DNA from: Andreesenia angusta
GTDB taxonomy: Bacteria; Bacillota; Clostridia; Tissierellales; Gottschalkiaceae
Assembly (NCBI RefSeq): GCF_001855385.1
Contig: NZ_MKIE01000006.1
Span: forward strand, 62,001-126,000
DNA length: 64,000 bases
Direction of reading: 5' to 3'
Under the pieces are notes generated by a model. It saw only the letters and a list, made by a program, of their open reading frames with translations, searched no databases and had not been told where the DNA came from. Made by a program: the position numbers and the translations under genes. Below are positions 25,593 through 36,709 of the stretch, in pieces; positions within the stretch are counted from its first letter, which is position 1, and every line of letters begins with the position of its first letter.

Positions 25593-26711
25593 ATGAAAAA
25601 AGTTATGACCGTATTTGGGACGAGGCCAGAGGCGGTGAAGATGGCTCCTATAATAAAGAAGCTAAATGAGAATCCTGATATAGAGCATAGGTCGTGCGTC
25701 ACGGCTCAGCACAGGGAGATGCTGGACCAAGTGCTGAACATATTCGGAATAGTCCCAGACTACGATCTGGATATATTCACAGATGGACAGACGCTTTCGG
25801 ATATAACCGTGAAATCGCTTAAAGGGCTTGAAAAGGTCATAGTGGACTTTGGTCCAGACCTTATACTTGTCCAAGGTGACACGACAACTGTTTTTGCTGG
25901 AGCGCTTGCGGCGTTCTACAACGGAGTGAAGATAGGCCACGTGGAGGCAGGTCTTAGAAGTGGGAATCTCTACTCGCCTTATCCTGAAGAAGCTAACAGA
26001 AAGCTGACCGGGATAGTTACAAACTACCACTTCGCGCCTACAGAGACAAGCAAGGAGAACCTCCTGAGGGAAGGATATGCAGAGGGCGACATCTATATAA
26101 CGGGGAACACTTCAATAGACGCACTTTTGGATATAACTTCAAGAGAATATGAGTTTGAAAGCGAGCTTCTGAACAGTTTGGACTACGAAAACAGAAAAGT
26201 GATACTTATGACTTCGCATAGAAGAGAGAACATAGGGCAGCCTATGGAGGACATATTCTCAGCTCTTAGAGATGTGGTCGAGGAAAATCCAGATGTAGAG
26301 CTTGTATACCCAGTCCATCTCAACCCTAAAGTAAAAGCCATAGCGGAGGAGAAACTTGGCCGTCACGAGAGGATCCACCTTATAGAGCCGCTGGACTACC
26401 TTCCGTTTGCGAATTTACAGAAGAAGTCCTATATGATAGTTACAGACTCGGGCGGAGTGCAGGAGGAGGCTCCTACACTTGGGAAGCCTATCCTTGTAAT
26501 AAGAAAAGAGACAGAGAGACCCGAGGGTATAGAGGCTGGGACTGCAAAGCTCATAGGCGTATGCAGAGAAGATGTCTACAGAGAGGTGAGCCTTCTGCTC
26601 AACAACAGCGAGGAGTATCAGAAGATGGCCAACGCCGTAAATCCCTATGGAGATGGAAAGGCAGCCGAGAGGATAGTCGAGATAATAGCGGAGCAATTAA
26701 ACACAAAATAA
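25593..26711 (+). CDS. mnaA: UDP-GlcNAc 2-epimerase, non-hydrolysing
   Basis: Interconverts UDP-GlcNAc and UDP-ManNAc, the donor for ManNAc in wall polymers. The 372-residue protein has the family motifs VFGTRPEAVKMAP, VQGDTTTVFAGALAAF, VEAGLRSGN, SHRRENIG and DSGGVQEEAPTLGKP. It is 12 bases after tagO with GGGAGAG ahead of the ATG. UDP-ManNAc supply fits SLH anchoring, because SLH domains bind polymers containing pyruvylated ManNAc. No pyruvyl transferase is seen in the window. Confidence 0.95.
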   Translation: MKKVMTVFGTRPEAVKMAPIIKKLNENPDIEHRSCVTAQHREMLDQVLNIFGIVPDYDLDIFTDGQTLSDITVKSLKGLEKVIVDFGPDLILVQGDTTTVFAGALAAFYNGVKIGHVEAGLRSGNLYSPYPEEANRKLTGIVTNYHFAPTETSKENLLREGYAEGDIYITGNTSIDALLDITSREYEFESELLNSLDYENRKVILMTSHRRENIGQPMEDIFSALRDVVEENPDVELVYPVHLNPKVKAIAEEKLGRHERIHLIEPLDYLPFANLQKKSYMIVTDSGGVQEEAPTLGKPILVIRKETERPEGIEAGTAKLIGVCREDVYREVSLLLNNSEEYQKMANAVNPYGDGKAAERIVEIIAEQLNTK

Positions 26712-26849
26712 ATGTTAGACAGGTAAAGCTGAGGGTAATAAATATATGGTTATGTTTGCAAAAAAACTTTGTATACATTTCAAAAACTATATATTTATTC
26801 TCTGGTTTTATTATAATATAGGATATAGTGGCACTCAGGGAGTGATATA

Positions 26850-27092
26850 TTGAAAAAAGATGACAAGAACCTTTCGAAGATACTGACAAACCTAGCGCTT
26901 GTATCACAGATAGGAACGAGCATAGTTGTAATGATAGGTGGAGGTGTGCTTCTTGGCAACTTCCTGGACAAGCTTTTCGGTACAAATTTAGTTTTTCTAG
27001 TCGGATTTACGGTCTTGGGAGTAGCATCGGCTTTTTACTACATATACAAGATGGGCGTACAAGGGCTAAACGGCAGGAAAAAAAGGAAGTGA
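26850..27092 (+). CDS. atpZ: AtpZ-like small membrane protein
   Basis: An 80-residue protein with two membrane spans (about 20-42 and 48-68) of the AtpZ/AtpI family, encoded ahead of F-type ATP synthase operons. AtpZ with AtpI has been linked to Mg2+/Ca2+ transport or to assembly of the c ring. Start is TTG after CAGGGAGTG. A TATAAT at 26812-26817 may start the whole operon; the 138 bases before the gene hold nothing else I recognise. Confidence 0.8.
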   Translation: MKKDDKNLSKILTNLALVSQIGTSIVVMIGGGVLLGNFLDKLFGTNLVFLVGFTVLGVASAFYYIYKMGVQGLNGRKKRK

Positions 27093-27097
27093 GCAGT

Positions 27098-27481
27098 TTG
27101 GCATTAGGAAAGAATTACGTAGCTACCATAATAAAGAGGACGACAGCACTGTTGCTGTTCGGAATAGGACTTAGCTTTTTTCTGGCCAAGGAGCCTATGC
27201 CATATATATATGGGTTTATATTCGGTGGCAGCATAAGCATATTGGGATTTAAGCTGCTTGAACAGAGCGCCAAGAAAGCGGCAAATATGAATGAGTCTGG
27301 AGCCAAAAACTATATGACTATTACCTACTTTATAAGGTATGCCATATATGGAGTCATGCTTGTGGTCTCAGCAAAAGCAGACTACATCAACCTTTTCACC
27401 GCTATAATCGCACTGTTTTTAATCAAGCTTGTCATAGTGAGCGATGCGGTGTATGATACTATAATAGGCAGGCGTGGCTAG
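27098..27481 (+). CDS. atpI: ATP synthase subunit I
   Basis: A 127-residue protein with four hydrophobic segments, placed where AtpI normally is, and thought to help c-ring assembly. I prefer the TTG at 27098, with AAGGAAG nine bases upstream inside the end of atpZ; the GTG at 27089 overlaps that site. Similarity within this family is low, so the assignment rests on topology and on the gene order atpZ-atpI-atpB. Confidence 0.75.
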   Translation: MALGKNYVATIIKRTTALLLFGIGLSFFLAKEPMPYIYGFIFGGSISILGFKLLEQSAKKAANMNESGAKNYMTITYFIRYAIYGVMLVVSAKADYINLFTAIIALFLIKLVIVSDAVYDTIIGRRG

Positions 27482-27558
27482 ATTTCAATCATAGGAGAAA
27501 ACGTTAACAAAGTTTTTACTTAAAAATAAATATAATTTTAATGAAAGGAGGAAAATAA

Positions 27559-28251
27559 ATGGAAGAAATGGGCATTAAATTCACCGCCATGGGACAAGAG
27601 TTCTTAATCCACAACACCATAGTTCACTCTTATCTGATAGTAATAGGAATAGTGATATTCGCCTTTATAGCGAATAAGAAGATATTGGAGACAGATCCGT
27701 TGGAAAAGCCTAAAGGATTAGTGAACATTTTGGAGATAGGATATACTGCTATTAGAAAACAGCTATACGATGTTATGGGAACAGGCCCTACGAGAGAAAG
27801 GCTACTTCCTTACATCTTCACCTTAGTTATGTTTATAGCACCAGCCAATCTTATAGGTCTTCTTGGACTTGCACCGCCTACTTCAGATTACAATGTAACA
27901 CTGGCGTTGGCACTGATAACGTTCTTTATGACTCAGTACTATGGATTAAAGACAAATGGACTAGGAGGCTATATAAAGGGATACTTCGAGCCACTGCCTT
28001 TCCTATTGCCACTTAACATAGTAGGAGAGCTTTCGAACCCAATATCTCTTTCTTTCCGTCTATTCGGAAATATACTGAGTGGTGGAATAATAATGGGGCT
28101 GGTTTATGGAGCACTAGGATATCTAGCGCCAATAGCTGCACCACTTCATTTGTACTTTGACCTATTCTCAGGACTAGTTCAGACTTTCATATTCATGATG
28201 TTGACTATGGTATTTGTTGGCGGAAACTTGCCTGACGAAGATGGAATTTAG
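27559..28251 (+). CDS. atpB: ATP synthase F0 subunit a
   Basis: The membrane stator subunit that provides the ion half-channels facing the c ring. The 230-residue protein has five to six spans, and the essential Arg lies near residue 167 in PISLSFRLFGNILSGG. Short N-terminal part and NPISLSFRLFGN are standard. A strong AAAGGAGG precedes the ATG. It is the first structural gene of the operon atpBEFHAGDC, in Bacillus order. Confidence 0.96.
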   Translation: MEEMGIKFTAMGQEFLIHNTIVHSYLIVIGIVIFAFIANKKILETDPLEKPKGLVNILEIGYTAIRKQLYDVMGTGPTRERLLPYIFTLVMFIAPANLIGLLGLAPPTSDYNVTLALALITFFMTQYYGLKTNGLGGYIKGYFEPLPFLLPLNIVGELSNPISLSFRLFGNILSGGIIMGLVYGALGYLAPIAAPLHLYFDLFSGLVQTFIFMMLTMVFVGGNLPDEDGI

Positions 28252-28264
28252 TATTTAAAGATAA

Positions 28265-28576
<312 letters not shown>

Positions 28577-28588
28577 AATACTGTATGA

Positions 28589-28612
28589 GAGAGATGGGAT
28601 ATCTCATCTCTC
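28589..28612 (+). promoter_or_regulatory. Intercistronic palindrome between atpE and atpF
   Basis: GAGAGATGGGAT and ATCTCATCTCTC form a 24-base near-perfect palindrome with one G-T pair, 13 bases after the atpE stop. It is followed by CGTTTG, not a T run, so it looks like an RNA stability or processing element more than a terminator. Confidence 0.6.
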
Positions 28613-28676
28613 GTTTGCATATCGATAAAAGATAAAAGAAAACTATTCCTATTTGTTTAGGAAGGGAGGATGAGTT

Positions 28677-29189
28677 ATGGATTTTCAAGTTAACATACTA
28701 CCTGATCCAATTAATCTCGGACTTCAGCTTGTAGCGACTCTTATAATATTCTTGGTACTCAGGGCAAAAGTAACTGAACCTCTTAAGGCGATGCTCGAGA
28801 AGAGAGCTAGCGGTATAGAGAAAGATATAAAGGTTGCTAAAGATCAAAAGGCAGAAGCTGAAGATCTTAAGACTAAGTATGAAATAAGCTTAGAAAAGGC
28901 TAAAGAAGAAGGTAGAGAAATAGTTGAATCTGCTAAGAAAAGAGGAGATCAGCTTAAGGAAGAGATCATTTCTGAGGCTAGGGCGGAAGCCAGTGTTGAA
29001 AGAAATAGAGCTAAGAATGAAATAGAGAGAGAAAAAGAGAAAGCGCTTGACTCTCTTAAATCAGAAGTTGCGAGCATGGCAATGCTAGTTGCAAATAAAG
29101 TAGTAAACAAGAACCTAGATGAGTCAACCCACAAAGACATGATAGATAATTTTATCAATGAGGTAGGGGAAACGAAATGGCAAAGCTAG
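28677..29189 (+). CDS. atpF: ATP synthase F0 subunit b
   Basis: The peripheral stalk subunit: one N-terminal membrane span (about residues 10-28) and a long charged coiled coil from about 40 to 150 that reaches F1. Length is 170 residues, usual for the family. GGGAGGATGAG precedes the ATG. Its 3' end overlaps atpH by 13 bases, coupling translation of the two stalk subunits. Confidence 0.94.
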   Translation: MDFQVNILPDPINLGLQLVATLIIFLVLRAKVTEPLKAMLEKRASGIEKDIKVAKDQKAEAEDLKTKYEISLEKAKEEGREIVESAKKRGDQLKEEIISEARAEASVERNRAKNEIEREKEKALDSLKSEVASMAMLVANKVVNKNLDESTHKDMIDNFINEVGETKWQS

Positions 29190-29728
29190 TTGCAAAGAGA
29201 TATGCTGAGGCCCTGTTCGAGGTTGCAGCTGAATCTCAAAACTTAGAGCAGGTGAAAGAAGAAATTCAATTTGTAGCAGAGGTATTTGAATCTAACCCTG
29301 AGCTAAACACTATATTCACGCATCCTAGACTTTCTAAAAGCGAGAAGAAAAGCATGCTTGAGGAACTCTTCAAAGGAAAAGTTTCAGAACCAGTCCTGAA
29401 CCTTTGCTATATAACAGTAGACAAGGGAAGAGAAGGATACCTGCTGGAGATAAGCGAGGAGTACACAGTGCTTTCAAACGCTGAGCAGGGAATAGTTGAA
29501 GCTGTGGCGCTGACTGCAGTGCCTATGTCAGAAGAGGAACTAAGCACACTAGAGGCAAAGCTTTCCGAGAAATTCAATAAAAGAATTCAGCTTTCAAACC
29601 AAGTGGATGAAAGCGTAATCGGAGGAGTTCTGCTTAAAGTAGGCGATAAAGTCATAGATGGAAGCTTGAAGGGTAGACTTGACAGTATCGAAAGAGAACT
29701 TAAGAATATAAAAGTAACTGTAGAATAG
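29177..29728 (+). CDS. atpH: ATP synthase F1 subunit delta
   Basis: Joins the b stalk to the top of F1. It has 183 residues: N-terminal helical domain (LVAKRYAEALFEVAAE) and the C-terminal motif VDESVIGGVLLKVGDKVIDGS, conserved in delta/OSCP subunits. Start ATG follows GGTAGGGGA within atpF. It is 14 bases before atpA. Confidence 0.95.
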   Translation: MAKLVAKRYAEALFEVAAESQNLEQVKEEIQFVAEVFESNPELNTIFTHPRLSKSEKKSMLEELFKGKVSEPVLNLCYITVDKGREGYLLEISEEYTVLSNAEQGIVEAVALTAVPMSEEELSTLEAKLSEKFNKRIQLSNQVDESVIGGVLLKVGDKVIDGSLKGRLDSIERELKNIKVTVE

Positions 29729-29742
29729 AGGTGAGAGGATAA

Positions 29743-31248
<1,506 letters not shown>

Positions 31249-31279
31249 AGCTGAAAAACTGGTTTAGGGAGGTGAACTT

Positions 31280-32143
31280 ATGGCTCAAATGGGAGATATC
31301 AAGAGAAGGATCAAGAGTGTCAACAGTACTATGCAGATCACCAAGGCCATGTACCTTGTTTCATCTGCAAAGCTGAGAAAAGCTCGTGAAAGAGTCGATA
31401 CAACTAGACCTTACTCTGAGACTATAGTAGACAGTATACAGAGAGTGCTGGGAAGTGCGAAGGGAGTTAGCCATCCATTCCTTGAAAAGCGTGAAGTCAA
31501 GAAGACGGCGTACATCGTCATATCTGCTGACAGAGGGCTTGCAGGAGGATACAACTCAAACGTACTTAAACTGGCGGAAAGCATAATAGAGGACAAGTCT
31601 AAGGCGGAGATAATAGCATACGGATCTAAGAGTAGAGACTACTTTACAAAGAGGGGCTACGAAGTGAGCAACTTCCTTACGGGAGTCACTGAAGAGCCTG
31701 AGTATGTAGACGCTAGACAGTCTGGAGATTCAGTTATAGAGAAGTACAAAAATGGAGAGATAGACGAGGTAAAGCTTGTGTTCACCAAGTTTGTGAGCAT
31801 GATTGCACAGGAGCCAGCTGTGTTGACTCTTCTGCCTGTACAGGTTGAGAAAAAAGAGGAAGCAGTTGACGACAAGGGAATGAATACACTTACCGAGTAC
31901 GAGCCTTCTCCAGAGGTAGTGCTAGACTACCTTGTACCGAAGTATATAAACGGAGCTATATTCGGGGCGCTTGTTGAATCGGCAGCGAGTCAGCAAGGTG
32001 CCAGGATGACGGCGATGGAATCTGCTACAAGCAATGCAGAGGACATAATAGATTCGCTTGGACTTGTATACAACAGAGCACGTCAGGCATCTATAACTCA
32101 AGAGATTTCAGAGATAGTTGGTGGAGCGGAAGCTCTTAAGTAA
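31280..32143 (+). CDS. atpG: ATP synthase F1 subunit gamma
   Basis: The central rotor shaft, 287 residues. The N-terminal helix DIKRRIKSVNSTMQITKAMYLVSSAKLRKA and the C-terminal helix with ESATSNAEDIIDSL pair into the coiled coil inside F1. DRGLAGGYNSNV is the conserved middle motif. GGGAGGTGA precedes the ATG. Confidence 0.97.
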   Translation: MAQMGDIKRRIKSVNSTMQITKAMYLVSSAKLRKARERVDTTRPYSETIVDSIQRVLGSAKGVSHPFLEKREVKKTAYIVISADRGLAGGYNSNVLKLAESIIEDKSKAEIIAYGSKSRDYFTKRGYEVSNFLTGVTEEPEYVDARQSGDSVIEKYKNGEIDEVKLVFTKFVSMIAQEPAVLTLLPVQVEKKEEAVDDKGMNTLTEYEPSPEVVLDYLVPKYINGAIFGALVESAASQQGARMTAMESATSNAEDIIDSLGLVYNRARQASITQEISEIVGGAEALK

Positions 32144-32175
32144 GATAGACAGACTTAAGTAGAGGAGTGAAGTAA

Positions 32176-33579
<1,404 letters not shown>

Positions 33580-33611
33580 AAACTGTTTCGTGAAAATGGA
33601 GGTGAGGAATA

Positions 33612-34010
33612 ATGTCTAAATTTAATTTAGAGATAGTTACTCCTGAACGTAAATTCTTCGAAGGTGAAGTGGAAATGGTTGTGGCTAGAAGTGTGACTGG
33701 AGACATAGCCATACTTAACAACCATATACCTCTTGTAACACCGCTTGAGATAAGCATAATAAAGTTGAAGATAGATGGAGATACTAAGAAAGCCTCTATT
33801 TCCTCTGGATATATGGAAGTCACTAAAGGTAAGACCACTATTATAGTGGATGCGGCAGAGTGGCCAGACGAGATAGATCTCGAAAGAGCTAAGAAAGCCA
33901 GAGAAAGAGCTGAAAAACGTCTTAAAGCTGAGAAAGACTCATCAGACGTTGCAAGAGCTGAAATGGCGCTTAGAAGGGCTATAAACAGAATAGAAGCAAA
34001 AGACAATTAA
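33612..34010 (+). CDS. atpC: ATP synthase F1 subunit epsilon
   Basis: The rotor and regulatory subunit, 132 residues: N-terminal beta sandwich (FNLEIVTPERKFFEGEVEMVVAR) and C-terminal helical hairpin rich in Lys and Glu (ERAKKARERAEKRLKAE), which can insert into F1 to block ATP hydrolysis. ATG follows GGAGGTGAGG. It is the last gene of the operon. Confidence 0.96.
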   Translation: MSKFNLEIVTPERKFFEGEVEMVVARSVTGDIAILNNHIPLVTPLEISIIKLKIDGDTKKASISSGYMEVTKGKTTIIVDAAEWPDEIDLERAKKARERAEKRLKAEKDSSDVARAEMALRRAINRIEAKDN

Positions 34011-34054
34011 AAAGTTAGTAGGTTAGTGGCAGCACTAGCTTACTAGCTTTTTTA
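34011..34054 (+). terminator. Terminator of the atp operon
   Basis: GTTAGTAGGTTAGTG pairs with CACTAGCTTACTAGC over 15 positions with several G-T pairs, loop GCAG, then TTTTTTA. Confidence 0.88.
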
Positions 34055-34090
34055 TTTATGTTTTTAATTTAGTACATAGCGATTTGGGTA

Positions 34091-34117
34091 TAAATAAAAA
34101 GTGAGAGTTTCCGATAA
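34091..34117 (+). promoter_or_regulatory. Sigma-D-like promoter upstream of murA
   Basis: TAAA (34091-34094), exactly 15 bases, then TCCGATAA (34110-34117). This equals the hag promoter at both boxes. It lies 119 bases before the murA start, and no other strong promoter is seen in the gap. Confidence 0.6.
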
Positions 34118-34236
34118 TGATATAGAGGGTAACTTTAAAAGACAAATAAAAGTTAACAAAGACTAGCATTATATTCGGAAAAGATATAGAATGATCTTAT
34201 ATGCAAAAGCTAGAACAGTTGGAGGGGGTATTTAAT

Positions 34237-35487
34237 TTGAATAGAATAATAGTGGAGCAGAGTCCACCACTTAGGGGTACTGTAAGAACGAGCGGAGCTA
34301 AAAACTCGGCGCTTCCGATAATAGCGGCGTCGCTTCTGTCTTCAGAGAGCTGCATGCTGGAAGACGTACCTAGGCTTAACGATGTATCTATAATCTCGGA
34401 GGTGCTTGAAATACTTGGAGCCAAAGTAGAGAAGATAGGCAGAGAAGAGCTTATGATAGATGCATCAAGACTGGAGAGATACGAAGCGCCATATGAGCTT
34501 ATGGCCAAGATGAGAGCGTCTTTCCTAGTGATGGGGCCGCTTCTGGCGAGGCTTGGGAAAGCGAAGATATCCATGCCAGGCGGATGCGCCATAGGTACAA
34601 GGCCTATAGACCTTCACTTAAAGGGGTTTAAAGCGCTCGGTGCCACCATAGATATAGGACAGGGCTATGTGGAGGCTTCGGCAGACAGGCTCAGAGGTGC
34701 AGAAATATACTTAGATTTTCCAAGCGTTGGAGCTACAGAGAACATAATGATGGCGGCCGCCCTCGCAGAGGGAGAGACCATAATAGAGAATGCGGCCATG
34801 GAGCCTGAGATCGTGGATCTTTCCAACTTTATAAACAAGATGGGGGGGAATGTGAAAGGTGCCGGCACCAACACGATAAAGATAAAAGGCGTGGAGAGCC
34901 TTGGTGGAGCCAAGCACCAGATAATTCCGGACAGAATAGAGGCTGGGACTTTTATGGTGGCAGCGGCTGTGACCAAAGGTGATGTAACGGTCAAAAACGT
35001 ACTTACAAACCACATAAAGCCTGTTATAGCCAAGCTTCATGAGGCTGGAATAGAGGTCATAGAGGGAGACGACTACGTAAGAGTAATAGGTTCAAAAGAC
35101 ATAAAAGCTGTAGACATAAAGACTCTCCCATATCCAGGGTTCCCTACAGATATGCAGTCGCAGTTTATGACGCTTATGTCTGTGGCAGAGGGCACAAGCG
35201 TCATGGTCGAGACAGTCTTTGAAAACAGGTTTATGCATGTAGACGAACTACTCAGGATGGGCGCAAACATAAGGATCGACGGAAGGTCTGCAATACTCGA
35301 GGGAAAGTCAAGGCTACAGGGTGCGCCTGTAAGGGCGACAGACTTGCGAGGCGGGGCGTCTCTAATACTTGCTGGGCTTGTAGCAGAGGGAAAGACCGAG
35401 ATAAAGGACATATACCATATAGACAGAGGATACAGCGATATAGAGGAGAAGTTCAGGTCGCTTGGAGCTATTATATATAGAAAGTAA
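34237..35487 (+). CDS. murA: UDP-GlcNAc 1-carboxyvinyltransferase
   Basis: First committed step of peptidoglycan synthesis: transfers enolpyruvate from PEP to UDP-GlcNAc. The 416 residues show SGAKNSALP (catalytic Lys-Asn) near 22 and the active Cys near 117 in [12 protein letters not shown], the residue that fosfomycin attacks. I choose TTG at 34237 because GGAGGGGG is nine bases ahead; the ATG at 34201 would precede that site. In Bacillus order murAA sits between atp and mbl, as here. Confidence 0.95.
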   Translation: MNRIIVEQSPPLRGTVRTSGAKNSALPIIAASLLSSESCMLEDVPRLNDVSIISEVLEILGAKVEKIGREELMIDASRLERYEAPYELMAKMRASFLVMGPLLARLGKAKISMPGGCAIGTRPIDLHLKGFKALGATIDIGQGYVEASADRLRGAEIYLDFPSVGATENIMMAAALAEGETIIENAAMEPEIVDLSNFINKMGGNVKGAGTNTIKIKGVESLGGAKHQIIPDRIEAGTFMVAAAVTKGDVTVKNVLTNHIKPVIAKLHEAGIEVIEGDDYVRVIGSKDIKAVDIKTLPYPGFPTDMQSQFMTLMSVAEGTSVMVETVFENRFMHVDELLRMGANIRIDGRSAILEGKSRLQGAPVRATDLRGGASLILAGLVAEGKTEIKDIYHIDRGYSDIEEKFRSLGAIIYRK

Positions 35488-35518
35488 AATAGAGGAGCCG
35501 AAAGGCTCTTCTATTTTC
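35487..35518 (+). terminator. Terminator of murA
   Basis: AAATAGAGGAGCC pairs with GGCTCTTCTATTT around a GAAA tetraloop; short T run. It starts inside the murA stop codon. Confidence 0.82.
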
Positions 35519-35542
35519 ATAACTAAAAACGAATAAATAAAA

Positions 35543-35571
35543 TAGACACTTATTAGATTATAATATATAAT
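35543..35571 (+). promoter_or_regulatory. Sigma-A promoter for mbl
   Basis: TAGACA, 17 bases, TATAAT; a second TATAAT lies seven bases earlier. The start codon is 64 bases downstream. Confidence 0.6.
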
Positions 35572-35634
35572 AAAGATTGGAAAATCAGAAAATACATATA
35601 CATCGGATAGAGATTAAAAAGGAGAGGATCAATT

Positions 35635-36630
35635 TTGTTTTTTAAATCGGACGTAGGAATCGATCTTGGAACTGCAAGTGTTCTTGTATATATAAAAGGG
35701 CAAGGTGTAGTGCTCCAGGAGCCTTCAGTTGTGGCCATAGATAAAAACACAAACAAGCTGCTTGCAGTAGGCGAAGAGGCCAGAAGGATGCTCGGTAGAA
35801 CTCCAGGAAACATAGTGGCTATAAGACCTCTTAAGGACGGAGTAATATCAGACTACGAGGTTACACAGAGAATGCTGAAGTACTTTATAGAGAAGGCTTC
35901 TGGAAAGTCTATACTCAGACCTAGAATAGTTGTATGCGTGCCTTCGGGAGTTACCGAGGTAGAGAAGAGAGCTGTAATTCAGGCGAGCACTCAGGCTGGT
36001 GGAAGAAGAGCCTATGTGATAGAAGAACCTATAGCGGCTGCAATAGGAGCTGGGATAGACATAACAGAGCCTAATGGAAACATGATAATAGACATCGGTG
36101 GAGGAACTACAGACGTTGCAGTTATATCTCTTGGAGGGATAGTTGTAAGCAAGTCCATAAAAGTGGCTGGAGATACTTTCGACGAGGCCATATCCAAGTA
36201 TATAAGAAAGAAATACAATGTGATAATAGGAGAGAGAAGTGCAGAGCAGCTGAAGATAGAGATAGGATCTGCATATCCTAGGGTAAAGGAACAGTCCACT
36301 GAAATCAGGGGAAGATGTCTTATGACAGGGCTTCCTAAAGTCATAAAGGTGAACTCCACAGAGATGCTCGAGGCGCTTGAAGAGCCTGTGACTGCGATAG
36401 CGGAGGCAGTGCACTCGGTGCTTGAGAACACTCCACCGGAGCTTGCGGCAGATATAAGTGACCAGGGAATGGTCATGACAGGCGGAGGATCACTCTTAAA
36501 CGGGCTGAACAAGCTTATACAGGACAGAACAGGTATAAACGTCAGAATAGCAGAAGAGCCTATATCTTGTGTTGCAATAGGAACAGGAAAGTCGCTGGAG
36601 AATATAGAAGTTTTAGAGCAGAATATGTAG
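35635..36630 (+). CDS. mreB: MreB/Mbl actin-like cell-shape protein
   Basis: Forms membrane-bound filaments that guide side-wall synthesis. The 331 residues carry the actin-fold nucleotide motifs DVGIDLGTASVLVYI, the phosphate-2 loop IDIGGGTTDVAVI and the adenosine motif MTGGGSLLNGL. Position right before two flgF/flgG-type genes matches the Bacillus mbl-flhO-flhP order, so Mbl is the closest equivalent. TTG start with GGAGAGG. No ordinary terminator follows; see the hairpin at 36647. Confidence 0.93.
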   Translation: MFFKSDVGIDLGTASVLVYIKGQGVVLQEPSVVAIDKNTNKLLAVGEEARRMLGRTPGNIVAIRPLKDGVISDYEVTQRMLKYFIEKASGKSILRPRIVVCVPSGVTEVEKRAVIQASTQAGGRRAYVIEEPIAAAIGAGIDITEPNGNMIIDIGGGTTDVAVISLGGIVVSKSIKVAGDTFDEAISKYIRKKYNVIIGERSAEQLKIEIGSAYPRVKEQSTEIRGRCLMTGLPKVIKVNSTEMLEALEEPVTAIAEAVHSVLENTPPELAADISDQGMVMTGGGSLLNGLNKLIQDRTGINVRIAEEPISCVAIGTGKSLENIEVLEQNM

Positions 36631-36637
36631 ATTTGTT

Positions 36638-36665
36638 TAAAATGGGACCCCTTTCGTGTCGATAA
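36638..36665 (+). promoter_or_regulatory. Sigma-D-like promoter for flgF-flgG-flgJ
   Basis: TAAA (36638-36641), 16 bases, GTCGATAA (36658-36665), 45 bases before the TTG start of the flgF-type gene. The match to the sigma-D consensus TAAA and GCCGATAA has one mismatch in the -10 box. Confidence 0.75.
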
Positions 36666-36707
36666 ATGTTATAGTATAACTATGTACATAAGACAGGAGG
36701 GGTTTTT
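36647..36707 (+). terminator. Terminator-like hairpin overlapping the sigma-D promoter
   Basis: ACCCCT (36647-36652) and TGTC (36657-36660) pair with AGGGGT (36698-36703) and GACA (36692-36695); TTTTT follows. The 5' arm lies in the promoter spacer and -10 region, the 3' arm contains the ribosome binding site of the next gene. Only read-through RNA from mbl can form it. Confidence 0.5.
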
Positions 36708-36709
36708 CT

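Noticed and set aside
26712..26849. A small RNA or riboswitch before the atp operon
   Set aside because: Only an AT-rich stretch with a TATAAT box; no stable stem or conserved motif seen.
28589..28612. Terminator inside the atp operon
   Set aside because: No T run follows the stem and essential subunits lie downstream.
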